Part shown: positions 43,325 to 51,308 of the stretch, in pieces
Numbering within the stretch: the first letter of the stretch is position 1
Layout: each line of letters begins with the position of its first letter
Origin: Blastococcus aggregatus
Lineage (GTDB): Bacteria; Actinomycetota; Actinomycetes; Mycobacteriales; Geodermatophilaceae
DNA: 64,000 nt
Direction: 5' to 3'
NCBI RefSeq assembly: GCF_900221005.1
Contig: NZ_OBQI01000007.1
Coordinates: 209,062 to 273,061, forward strand
Position numbers and translations under genes: made by a program
The notes under the pieces: generated by a model
What the model was told of the DNA's origin: nothing
Databases searched by the model: none
The model's input: the letters and a program-made list of their open reading frames with translations, nothing else

Positions 43325-44260
43325 ATGCAGAGCCCAACCCCGCGTCGGGGACCGCGGCGCGGTCGGATGAGCCGTGACGCGCCGCCGTCGGGATCGATGG
43401 CGATCGCGGACCCACTGACTTCTCGTCGAGCACGGCCGATGACGGTCGAGGCGATGCGCGCGGCCGTCATCGCGATCCGCTCAGGGAACTTCGACGACCT
43501 CAACGATCTCGACGTCGTTTGGAGAGGCCAGGCGTCGCGCGCTGCGGGTCCTGTCGCTGCCTCCCGGCCGGCTGCCAGTTCGATCCCGTGGGTGGCGTCC
43601 AACGTCGGCGATCCTGTCGTCCTGGTGATGGCCGGTCACGCCGGCGCCGGCGCTTCGACGGTCGCCTTGGCCGTGGCCGAAGGGCTGGCGGAAGCCAGGC
43701 GTGTGCAGCTGGTCGACTATGCCGAGCCTGTCCAGTCGGGCTTGGTGGCGGCCCCGGCCATCGAGATGGGCACGGACGGGGCCTGGCGGCGCGGTCGCCG
43801 GAATCGACTCGACGTCGTCCGCCTCACTCGGCATCCGGCCGACGGAGTGCTTCCGCCGCCACCAGAGACCGACGACGCTGAGCCCCTGAGGGTGGTCGAT
43901 GCCGGCTGGTCGCTGACCCGCACGCTGCTCGATCCACCCGGTTCGGTCGTCGGCGGCGCGATGGTCGTCGTCGTCACCCGGGTGACGGTGCCGTCGGTCC
44001 GGCAGACCGAGCAGCTGCTCGCCGCCGTCGGCGGCGAGGCGGCGGTCGCCGCAGTGGGCCCGGCCCGCTGGCCCCGGCTGGTGGAGGTCAGCTGCGGTCC
44101 GCGGCTTCGTGAGTTGCGGTCGCGGGGGCAGGTGGTCCCAGTGCCGATCGACCGGCAACTGCAGATTGCCGGGCTGACCGGCGACCGGCTACCGAAGCCA
44201 GTGGCGGCCGCCGGCCGGTCGTTGGCCGCACTCGTGGCCCCGGCGGGGGAGACTCCGTGA
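43325..44260 (+). CDS. ParA/MinD-like P-loop protein of the transfer operon
   Basis: 311 residues. The P-loop is VVLVMAGHAGAGASTVALAV, a deviant Walker A in which the final lysine is missing (GHAGAGAST), followed by VQLVDYAEPVQSGL and PLRVVDAGWSLTRTL. It therefore looks like a MinD/TadZ relative that has lost ATP hydrolysis. First gene of the second operon. Start uncertain: ATG 43325, 43370 or 43398 are possible and none has a good ribosome site. It overlaps the pilin-like gene (GTGA). Confidence 0.68.
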   Translation: MQSPTPRRGPRRGRMSRDAPPSGSMAIADPLTSRRARPMTVEAMRAAVIAIRSGNFDDLNDLDVVWRGQASRAAGPVAASRPAASSIPWVASNVGDPVVLVMAGHAGAGASTVALAVAEGLAEARRVQLVDYAEPVQSGLVAAPAIEMGTDGAWRRGRRNRLDVVRLTRHPADGVLPPPPETDDAEPLRVVDAGWSLTRTLLDPPGSVVGGAMVVVVTRVTVPSVRQTEQLLAAVGGEAAVAAVGPARWPRLVEVSCGPRLRELRSRGQVVPVPIDRQLQIAGLTGDRLPKPVAAAGRSLAALVAPAGETP

Positions 44261-44640
44261 CCGCCGGACGCAGGAGCACCGCCGTGGCGGTGCGGGCCGC
44301 ATCAAGCGTGGTGTTCGTCCTTGCCGGGTTCGTCGTGCTGGATGCCGGGCCGGCGACTGCGACGCCGGCCGAAATCAGCGCGGCGGTCTGCCCCCAGGCA
44401 CCGCCCGGGATGGAAGCCTTCGCCGACGATGTGACCGCCTGGGTGAAGTGGGGCGTGCTGGCGCTGATCGGCATCGGCGCGGTCGTGTCCCTCGGGTCGA
44501 TCCTCGTCGGGCGGATCTTCTCCCATCCGCACGCCTCCCGGTACGGGGCCATGGGCGTCGCGGTGGTGGTGATGGTGGCCATCGCCTACACGGTCATCCT
44601 CGTCATCCTGGACTCGATCACCGGCAGCGGGTGCACGTGA
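44257..44640 (+). CDS. VirB2/TrbC-like two-helix pilin
   Basis: 127 residues. A signal peptide (SVVFVLAGFVVLDAGPATAT), then two transmembrane helices: VKWGVLALIGIGAVVSLGSI and MGVAVVVMVAIAYTVILVIL. That is the layout of VirB2/TrbC transfer pilins. Two cysteines flank the helices (AAVCPQ and SGCT), which could be paired. GTG 44257 overlaps the upstream stop. First recognised component of the T4SS. Confidence 0.75.
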   Translation: MTAGRRSTAVAVRAASSVVFVLAGFVVLDAGPATATPAEISAAVCPQAPPGMEAFADDVTAWVKWGVLALIGIGAVVSLGSILVGRIFSHPHASRYGAMGVAVVVMVAIAYTVILVILDSITGSGCT

Positions 44641-45449
44641 TGCGCCGCCACCGAGACGTCCAGGGAAGCGCTATCCCTGGGTGGGGAGCTGGTCGACTTC
44701 TCACGCTGGTCGTGGTCGCCGCCCTCGTCGCGCTAGCGGTCTTGGCCGGCGTGGTCCTCGCAGTCGTTGGGGCGCTGACCGAGGAGGAGTCAGGCTCAGC
44801 GCACGCTGCGCGACAGGGAGATTCACTCTCCACGGATACGTCGTCCCAAGATGCCCTGGCCGCGACGCCGATGCCGACCGCCGACCCGGACGACGCGCTG
44901 CCAGGTCCGGTGTCGCGGCAGGCGGCGGGTGTCATCGAGTTGCCGCGCACCACGGCCGACGGCCCGGCTGACGTGCCCACCGGCTTTCCCCGCACTTCGG
45001 AAGGGGCCCTGGCGCAGTTGGCCGCGATCGACGTGACGGCGATGCAGACCGGCTCGATGGACGGTGTGCGGCGTGTCATCGCCGAGTGGGCTGCCCCTGG
45101 CGGCCCGACCCCGGAGTCGTGGTCCGGGGTGGCTGGCATGGCGAGCCTTCTGTCGGCGGCGGGGCTGTCCGGTGCCGGGTCCCCGCAGTTGGCCATCGTT
45201 GTCCGACCGGCGATGGGGCTGATCAAGGGAACGGTGGGTCCGCAGTTCGCGGTGGTGTGCGTAAACCTCGAGTTCACCGTCACCGTCGAGCAGACGTCGC
45301 GGATCGCGATCGCCGACTGCCAGCGCATGGCATGGGTGGGGGACCGGTGGATGATCGGTGCCGGGCCGGAGCCCGCGCCGGCGCCGTCCGTCTGGCCGGG
45401 TACCGACACCGCGATCGCGGCTGGCTGGCGGGATCTGCGCCATGCCTAG
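44640..45449 (+). CDS. Single-pass transfer protein (VirB8-position)
   Basis: 269 residues with one N-terminal helix (LLTLVVVAALVALAVLAGVV) and a periplasm-facing domain. That domain has VRRVIAEWAAPGGPTPESWS and IAIADCQRMAWVGDRWMIGA, the last an NTF2/VirB8-like closing strand. The linker (about 45-115) is Pro/Ala-rich. The VirB8 assignment rests on topology and place, not on a clear motif. ATG 44640 is preferred; GTG 44637 is also possible. 8 bp overlap with the next gene. Confidence 0.6.
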   Translation: MRRHRDVQGSAIPGWGAGRLLTLVVVAALVALAVLAGVVLAVVGALTEEESGSAHAARQGDSLSTDTSSQDALAATPMPTADPDDALPGPVSRQAAGVIELPRTTADGPADVPTGFPRTSEGALAQLAAIDVTAMQTGSMDGVRRVIAEWAAPGGPTPESWSGVAGMASLLSAAGLSGAGSPQLAIVVRPAMGLIKGTVGPQFAVVCVNLEFTVTVEQTSRIAIADCQRMAWVGDRWMIGAGPEPAPAPSVWPGTDTAIAAGWRDLRHA

Positions 45450-47070
45450 CCCACAGCCACGACGGCGTAGTCGGGTCGGGCCCAGAGCTTTGGTCGTCGT
45501 TCTGCTGGCGGCGGCGGGATGGCTGGCAGTCGCCGCTCCCGCATTGGCCGACACGGCGGTGGTGGTCGCCTTCCCGGCCGATCCGTCATCGGCCGAGGAC
45601 GCGTTGTCGTGTCTGCCGACCAACCCGTTCTGCGTGATCGGTGAAGCGGCCGGAGCCGTGGTCGCCGACGTGTGGATCAGCGCCATGTTGTCGCTGTGGG
45701 AGGCCGGGCTGTGGCTACTGGGCCTGGCCTTCTCGGTGATCGACGCGCTCGCCACCCCTGACCTGTCCGCAGGGGGCCCGCTGGCCGGGGTCTATCCAGT
45801 GACCTTCGGCATCGGCGCGGCCGTGGCTGCGCTGATGGCCATGGTGCAACTCGGTGTCGCGGCGGCACGCCGGGACGGGCAGAGCCTCGGCCGGCTGCTC
45901 ATCGGCCTGCTGCAGTTCGGGCTGGTCTGGGTCAGCTACGTCGGCATCGCGGCGCTGCTGGTCACCGGCGTCTCCGGGCTGATCACCGCCTTGCTGCGCA
46001 GCCTGCTCGACATCGACACTCTGGCCGCCTTTGACCCGTCGATCAGCGTGGGCCGCGACGTGGTCAACGGCACGGTTGCCACCGTTCTCGGAGTCAGCTC
46101 CATTTTCCTCCTGGTGCCGGCCAGCGTCGGCTACCTGCTGCTGATGCTGGTCCGCGAGGCGGCGTTGATCGTGCTGGCGGCGACCTCGGCCATCTCGGCC
46201 GGCGGCCTGTTGGCACAGTCCTCGAGCGCCTGGTTCTGGCGCAGCCTGCGCTGGTTCCTCGCCGCACTGCTGGTCGCCCCGGTCGCCGTCCTCATCCTTG
46301 GTGTCGGCGTCACCATCACCGAGGGCATCGTCACCGGAGCCGAGGAAACGAGCACAGAGGCAGCGGTCGGCATGGCGGTGGTCGGCTGCCTGCTGATTCT
46401 GCTCGGCGCGATCTGCCCGCTGGCGCTGTTCCGGCTGCTGGCCTTTGTCGACCCCGGTACCTCCAGCGGCGCGGCTCTGCGTTCGTCCCTGGCCGCCTCT
46501 GGCGGAGTCATGGGCGCACTGGGCAATCTCGGCGGGGGAGGTGGTCGTGCTGCGGGGGCCGCCGCTGTCGCCGCCTCCGGTGGGGTTGCGGCCTCCGGAG
46601 CCGCGGCAGAGCTGGTTGGAGACCGCGCGCAGGGGGAGTCGACCGCCGACGCCGCGACCAGTGGTCGCTTCGCCGGCGCGCTGCGTGCGCTGACAACGGG
46701 CACCTCCACGGCCGGCCGTCTGGCCGCTGGGGTGGCCGCCTCGGCGGCCGACGTCCTCTCCGGAGCTGGCATCGGACACACCGCGCCCTACTACAGGCAG
46801 TCAGTTCGGGGCCGGGCTTCCGTGGCGGGAAACGGGCACGCTCGCGCAACCGCGCTCTCACGACAGGACGACGCGTCGCCGCGTCCGGACGGGGACGGCC
46901 AAGACCCCCTGACTCCTGATCCGCTGTGGTCGTCCCTCGCCGACGGCGCAGCGGCTGTTGGCTGGCCCGCGGAGCGGGCCAACGGCGCCGGACGCGGCGG
47001 GTCTCCCCAATCCGACCTCCCCGCTCCGCGGGGGCGGCCTGACTCTCCTGCCGACGACGGTGCCGCATGA
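45442..47070 (+). CDS. VirB6/TrbL-like polytopic channel protein
   Basis: 542 residues. A signal/first helix (ALVVVLLAAAGWLAVAAPAL), an extracytoplasmic loop with a cysteine pair (LSCLPTNPFC), then about six helices between 70 and 380. It ends in a long Gly/Ala-rich, charged, probably disordered tail (about 380-542). This is the VirB6/TrbL layout: the inner-membrane channel of a T4SS. ATGA overlap with the PrgI/SCO6880 gene. Confidence 0.78.
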   Translation: MPSPQPRRRSRVGPRALVVVLLAAAGWLAVAAPALADTAVVVAFPADPSSAEDALSCLPTNPFCVIGEAAGAVVADVWISAMLSLWEAGLWLLGLAFSVIDALATPDLSAGGPLAGVYPVTFGIGAAVAALMAMVQLGVAAARRDGQSLGRLLIGLLQFGLVWVSYVGIAALLVTGVSGLITALLRSLLDIDTLAAFDPSISVGRDVVNGTVATVLGVSSIFLLVPASVGYLLLMLVREAALIVLAATSAISAGGLLAQSSSAWFWRSLRWFLAALLVAPVAVLILGVGVTITEGIVTGAEETSTEAAVGMAVVGCLLILLGAICPLALFRLLAFVDPGTSSGAALRSSLAASGGVMGALGNLGGGGGRAAGAAAVAASGGVAASGAAAELVGDRAQGESTADAATSGRFAGALRALTTGTSTAGRLAAGVAASAADVLSGAGIGHTAPYYRQSVRGRASVAGNGHARATALSRQDDASPRPDGDGQDPLTPDPLWSSLADGAAAVGWPAERANGAGRGGSPQSDLPAPRGRPDSPADDGAA

Positions 47071-48581
47071 GCGCACACCGCTACGGCGAGTACGCCAAGG
47101 ACGTCTCCGGTTGGTTCCTGGGGATGACCGGCACGCAGCTGGCCTTGGTGACGCTCGCCGGCGTTCCGGCGCTGCTGGCCCTGAACGGCCAGGCCTGGGG
47201 GTTGTTCGTCGGCTGGCTGCCGGTGTGGGCGCTGCTGGCCGCCGTGCTGCTGGTGCCTATCCGGGGCCGTGCCGCCGGCCGCTGGTTCGGCGACCTCTGT
47301 CTGCACGCGATCGGAGGAGCCATGGGCTGGGCGGCGTTCGGCTCACGGGCCGGAGCGGGGACGGCCGACGACCTGTCCGAGGCCGACCTGCCGGGAGTGC
47401 TCGCCGGAATCCGCACTCACGACGGGCCGCCCTTCGGGCAGCTGTTCACCCGGCCGGTGATCGTGCAGAACTGCGCCGCACGGACCTGGGCAGCGGTGGC
47501 GTCGATTGCCCATCCCGGCATCGGGCTCGCCGAGGCGGGCGAGCGGGACCGGATGGGCGCCGGCCTGGCCGAGATGTGCGAGCTCGCCGCCCGCACCGAG
47601 CTGATCGACGTGCTCGTCCTGCAGGTGCGCACCGTGCCCGACGACGGCGCGGAGCGCGCCGCCTGGGAACGCACTCACACCCACCCCGACGCGCCGACGC
47701 TCGCCGCGCGGGTCAACGCGCTGCTGGGCGCAACGCTGACGCCGGCCGCGGTACGGACCGAAGCGTTCGTGACCGTCGTGGTCGGCGAGGGACGGATCGC
47801 CCGGGCGGCGAGGGAGTCCGGCGGGGGCGTGGACGGCCGGGCCCGGGTCTTGCACTCGGTGATGGCAGAGGTCGAGGCCGCGCTTCGTGGACCCGTCGGC
47901 TGCACGACGGTGTCCTGGCTCGACTCCGCACAGCTCGCCGCCGCGGTGCGCACCAGCTTCGCCCCGGGTGACCGTGGCGAGCTGGTCGCCGCCGACCTGG
48001 CGGCCGCCTCCAGCCAGCAGTTGGCCACCGGGGTGCCGATGGCCGCCGCGGCACCCACGATGGCGCGCGCCGAGGTGCGGCACTACCTGCACGACGCCTG
48101 GGCGTCGGTGACCGACACGATCCTGCTGCCCGACTCCGGTGCGGTGCTCGGCGCGCTCGCCCCGGTGCTCGTGCCGACGGTGGCGGGGGAGCGGCGCTGC
48201 CTGACCGTCTTCCTCGACCCGCTGCCGCTGACCCGGGCGACCCGGGTGGTCAGTCGGGAGCAGATGAGCGCCACCACCGGCAACGAGATGCGCGCCCGGA
48301 TGGGTTTCCGGCAGCGGGCCCGGCAGCGGCGGGACACCGAGCGGGTCGGTGCCGCCGAGGAGAAGCTCACCGCCGGCCGTGCTCTGGTGCGCGTCGCCGC
48401 GGCGGCCTGCGTCACCGTGCCGGCGACGTGGCCGGTGGTCGAGCACGGCCGCCGGCTGTCCGCCTCGGTCCGGGCCGCCGGCTTCGTGCCGCTGCGACTC
48501 GACCTGGCGCAGGACTCCGCCTTCGCCGCTGCCGCCATTCCCCTCGGCGTTGGGCTGCCGGACCGCAGAGGCCGACGATGA
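47067..48581 (+). CDS. SCO6880/PrgI-family T4SS protein (VirB3 plus VirB4 N-domain)
   Basis: 504 residues. Two N-terminal helices (GMTGTQLALVTLAGVPALLA and LFVGWLPVWALLAAVLLVPI) make a VirB3/PrgI-like anchor. The rest is a soluble domain of SCO6880 type, comparable to the N-terminal half of VirB4 (VIVQNCAARTWAAVASIAHP, then RCLTVFLDPLPLTRATRVVS). The VirB4 ATPase half is encoded by the next gene, with ATGA overlap. So the VirB4 function looks split over two genes. Confidence 0.82.
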   Translation: MSAHRYGEYAKDVSGWFLGMTGTQLALVTLAGVPALLALNGQAWGLFVGWLPVWALLAAVLLVPIRGRAAGRWFGDLCLHAIGGAMGWAAFGSRAGAGTADDLSEADLPGVLAGIRTHDGPPFGQLFTRPVIVQNCAARTWAAVASIAHPGIGLAEAGERDRMGAGLAEMCELAARTELIDVLVLQVRTVPDDGAERAAWERTHTHPDAPTLAARVNALLGATLTPAAVRTEAFVTVVVGEGRIARAARESGGGVDGRARVLHSVMAEVEAALRGPVGCTTVSWLDSAQLAAAVRTSFAPGDRGELVAADLAAASSQQLATGVPMAAAAPTMARAEVRHYLHDAWASVTDTILLPDSGAVLGALAPVLVPTVAGERRCLTVFLDPLPLTRATRVVSREQMSATTGNEMRARMGFRQRARQRRDTERVGAAEEKLTAGRALVRVAAAACVTVPATWPVVEHGRRLSASVRAAGFVPLRLDLAQDSAFAAAAIPLGVGLPDRRGRR

Positions 48582-50086
48582 GCCGCCGTCCCTTCCGCCG
48601 TGGCCGGGACGTCGCTGTCCTGCTCGACGACTTCGGCCACCGGCTGCCCGCCGTCCCCGCGATCGAGACCGCGGCACGGGAACGGGGGCCGTTCACCCAG
48701 CTGGTGCCCCGCCGCGGCCCCCGCGGACGTGGTCGTGGCCGAGCGGCGGCGCTGGCGCCGCTGTCGGTGTGGCGGATGACCTCGGAGCAGACGCCGGTGG
48801 TGTGGCCCCTGATTGCCACCTCGGGCCTACCGCCCACCGGCGCACAGATGGGACTCGACCTGCTGTCCGGCGGAGCGTTCTACTGCGATCCGGTCGGCTG
48901 GGTCACCGACGACGATCTCCCGGTCACCAACCCCAACGTCGTCGTCTTCGGCAAGCCCGGCCGCGGCAAGTCCGCCACCGTCAAGGCCTTCGCGCTGCGG
49001 ATGCTCGCCTACGGCTATCGCACTCTCATCCTCGGGGACACCAAGGACGAGTACGAGCCCCTCTGCAGAGCACTCGGCGTGGAGCCGTTCGTCATCGGTC
49101 ACGGCCTGCCGACCCGGGTGAACCCGCTGGCCTTCGGCCCGCTCGGGTACGGCTGGGACCGCCTCGACGCCGCCGAGGCCCGGCGCCGCGAGGCGCTCCT
49201 GTTCGCCCGGTGGCTGGTGCTGCTGCGCGGCCTGATCGGCTCGCAGGCGGTGCCGTTCGGCCCGGTGGAGGAGACCGCGGTCGGGGAGGCGCTGCGGCTG
49301 CTCACTGGCTACCGCTCGGGCGCCACCCGGCTGACCGAGCCCACCATCCCGCAGCTGTGGCGGGCACTCGACGAGCCTCCCGACGAGCTCGTCGCCGGCT
49401 GCCGCTACGCCGACCGGCGGCACTTCATCGACGCCACCCGCACTCTCCGCGACGCTCTCGGCGCCCTGGTCAAGGGCTCCCTGGCCGGGTTGTTCGACGA
49501 CCACACCACCATCGCCGTCGACTGGCGCGCCCCGATCCAGTCGCTGTCGCTGTCCCGGGTCGAGCCGCTCGGTGACCAGGCCGTCGGCATCGCGCTGACC
49601 TGCCTCAACTCCTGGGGCCAGGCGATGCGCGAGATCGCCGAGCCCGGGGACCTGCGCATCGTCATCCGCGACGAGACGTGGCGGCAAATGCGCCTGGGTG
49701 CCGAGGCGATGAAGAGCCTGGACGCCAACCTCCGGCTGTCCCGCCGCGACGCCGACGTGCAGATCCTGCTGGCGCACAAGCCCTCCGACATGCTCACCGC
49801 CGGGGACGCGACCTCGCAGGCGGTCGCCATCGGCCGCGACCTGCTGCACCTGTGCGACGTCAAGGTCCTGCACGGCCAGGACCAGGCCATCGGCGACGAA
49901 CTCGGCAGCCTGCTCGGCCTGGCCCCGATAGCCCAGCGGGTGGTCACCGGCTGGGCCGTCGCGGGCAAGGGCCGGGCACTGTGGCTGGTCGGGGACCGGG
50001 CGTTCAAGGTGCAGACCGTCCTCACCGAGCCCGAGCTGCGGCTGACCTACACCAACGAGGCCCTCACCGCCGGGGGAGCGCGATGA
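48578..50086 (+). CDS. VirB4-like T4SS ATPase
   Basis: 502 residues. After an Arg-rich start comes NPNVVVFGKPGRGKSATVKA, Walker A G125-K131-S132, then LGDTKDEYEPLCRALGVEPF, and Walker B region DLRIVIRDETWRQMR, followed by LLAHKPSDMLTAGDATSQAV. This is the ATPase domain of VirB4/TraC; it drives pilus and DNA transfer. It should work with the SCO6880 protein upstream. ATGA overlap at both ends. Confidence 0.87.
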   Translation: MSRRPFRRGRDVAVLLDDFGHRLPAVPAIETAARERGPFTQLVPRRGPRGRGRGRAAALAPLSVWRMTSEQTPVVWPLIATSGLPPTGAQMGLDLLSGGAFYCDPVGWVTDDDLPVTNPNVVVFGKPGRGKSATVKAFALRMLAYGYRTLILGDTKDEYEPLCRALGVEPFVIGHGLPTRVNPLAFGPLGYGWDRLDAAEARRREALLFARWLVLLRGLIGSQAVPFGPVEETAVGEALRLLTGYRSGATRLTEPTIPQLWRALDEPPDELVAGCRYADRRHFIDATRTLRDALGALVKGSLAGLFDDHTTIAVDWRAPIQSLSLSRVEPLGDQAVGIALTCLNSWGQAMREIAEPGDLRIVIRDETWRQMRLGAEAMKSLDANLRLSRRDADVQILLAHKPSDMLTAGDATSQAVAIGRDLLHLCDVKVLHGQDQAIGDELGSLLGLAPIAQRVVTGWAVAGKGRALWLVGDRAFKVQTVLTEPELRLTYTNEALTAGGAR

Positions 50087-51237
50087 GCGGCGCGGCGGAG
50101 CGCGCGGCGCGGGCGTGGCTGTGGAAGGCCGCCGCTCCGGTCGCCCTCCCGGTGCTCGCCGGGCTCACCCTGTTGCTAATCCCGCTCGCCGTTCTGGCCG
50201 CACCCGACCAGCCAGCGGCCGCATCGTCGCGCTGCTCGATCGGCGGCACCCGGGGCACCGTCGCCGGCATCGAGCTGGACGCCGTCCAGATGGGTCACGC
50301 GCAGACCATCGTCGCCGTCGCCGCGGCGCAGGGACTCGACCCCTATGCGGCCACCGTGGCGCTGGCCACCGCATACCAGGAGTCCCGGATCCGGATGCTG
50401 GCCAATGACGGCAGCAGCCCCGAACTCACCGCCGAGCAGGCTGCGGTGACCGCCACCAGCCTCCAGCACGCGCACGACGGCCTCGGCTCCGACCACGACA
50501 GCGTCAACACCTTCCAGCAGCGCTGGATCGCCGGCTGGGGCACCGTCGCCCAGCTGATGGACCCCGTCTACGCCGCTGCGGCCTTCTACGACCGGCTGGT
50601 CGAGGTGCCGAACTGGCGGACCATCCCGCTCACCCAGGCAGCCCAGGAGGTGCAGGTCTCGGCCGCGGGCGGCGCCTACGCCCGCTGGGCGCCGTTCGCG
50701 GGCGAGCTGACCGGCATGCTGTGGCCCACCGCCCAGGCCATCGTTGCCGACCCTGCTCGCGGGGCGTCCGGCGTCTGCCCGAACCTTCCGGTGCCCGCCG
50801 GATCCTGGATCCGGCCCACCGCCGGTCAGGTCACCTCCGGCTCCGGGCCCCGCTGGGGCACCCTGCACGCCGGCGTCGACATCGCCGGCCCCCGCGACAG
50901 CCCCGTCTACGCCGCCGGCGGCGGCACCGTCATCACCGCCGCCTGCACCAGCGCCTACTGCGACCGTGACGGCGGCCTGGGGCTGGCCGGCTACGGCAAC
51001 CTCGTCGAGCTCGACCACGGCGGCGGGGTGACCACCCGGTACGGGCACCTCTCGACCTACACGGTCAGCGCGGGCCAGCACGTCGGCGCCGGGACGCTGG
51101 TCGGCTTCCAGGGATCCACCGGCAACAGCACCGGTGTCCACCTGCACTTCGAGGTCCGCCAGGACGGCGCGCCGCTCGACCCGGTTCCGTGGCTGGCCGA
51201 TCGCGGCGTGGACCTGAATGCGTCCAACCCGGGCTGA
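50083..51237 (+). CDS. Secreted M23 metallopeptidase with lytic domain
   Basis: 384 residues. An N-terminal helix/signal (ALPVLAGLTLLLIPLAVLAA), a helical lysozyme-like part (LATAYQESRIRMLANDGSSP and DSVNTFQQRW), then a complete LytM/M23 peptidase: H262-xxx-D266 (LHAGVDIAG) and H353-L-H355-F. Such enzymes cut peptidoglycan cross-links to let the transfer machine through. A 67 bp gap separates it from the coupling protein, and the leader ORF lies in that gap. Confidence 0.88.
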   Translation: MSGAAERAARAWLWKAAAPVALPVLAGLTLLLIPLAVLAAPDQPAAASSRCSIGGTRGTVAGIELDAVQMGHAQTIVAVAAAQGLDPYAATVALATAYQESRIRMLANDGSSPELTAEQAAVTATSLQHAHDGLGSDHDSVNTFQQRWIAGWGTVAQLMDPVYAAAAFYDRLVEVPNWRTIPLTQAAQEVQVSAAGGAYARWAPFAGELTGMLWPTAQAIVADPARGASGVCPNLPVPAGSWIRPTAGQVTSGSGPRWGTLHAGVDIAGPRDSPVYAAGGGTVITAACTSAYCDRDGGLGLAGYGNLVELDHGGGVTTRYGHLSTYTVSAGQHVGAGTLVGFQGSTGNSTGVHLHFEVRQDGAPLDPVPWLADRGVDLNASNPG

Positions 51238-51275
51238 CCTGCTCGTGCCCCCTTTTCCGACCCACAGGAGGAGCC

Positions 51276-51308
51276 ATGCACCGGACGCCGTACGGACGGC
51301 GGCGATGA
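51276..51308 (+). CDS. Ten-residue leader ORF coupled to the coupling protein
   Basis: MHRTPYGRRR-stop with AGGAGGAGCC immediately upstream of its ATG, the best ribosome site nearby. Its stop overlaps the coupling-protein ATG at 51305 (ATGA). It would feed ribosomes into the next gene. Confidence 0.4.
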   Translation: MHRTPYGRRR

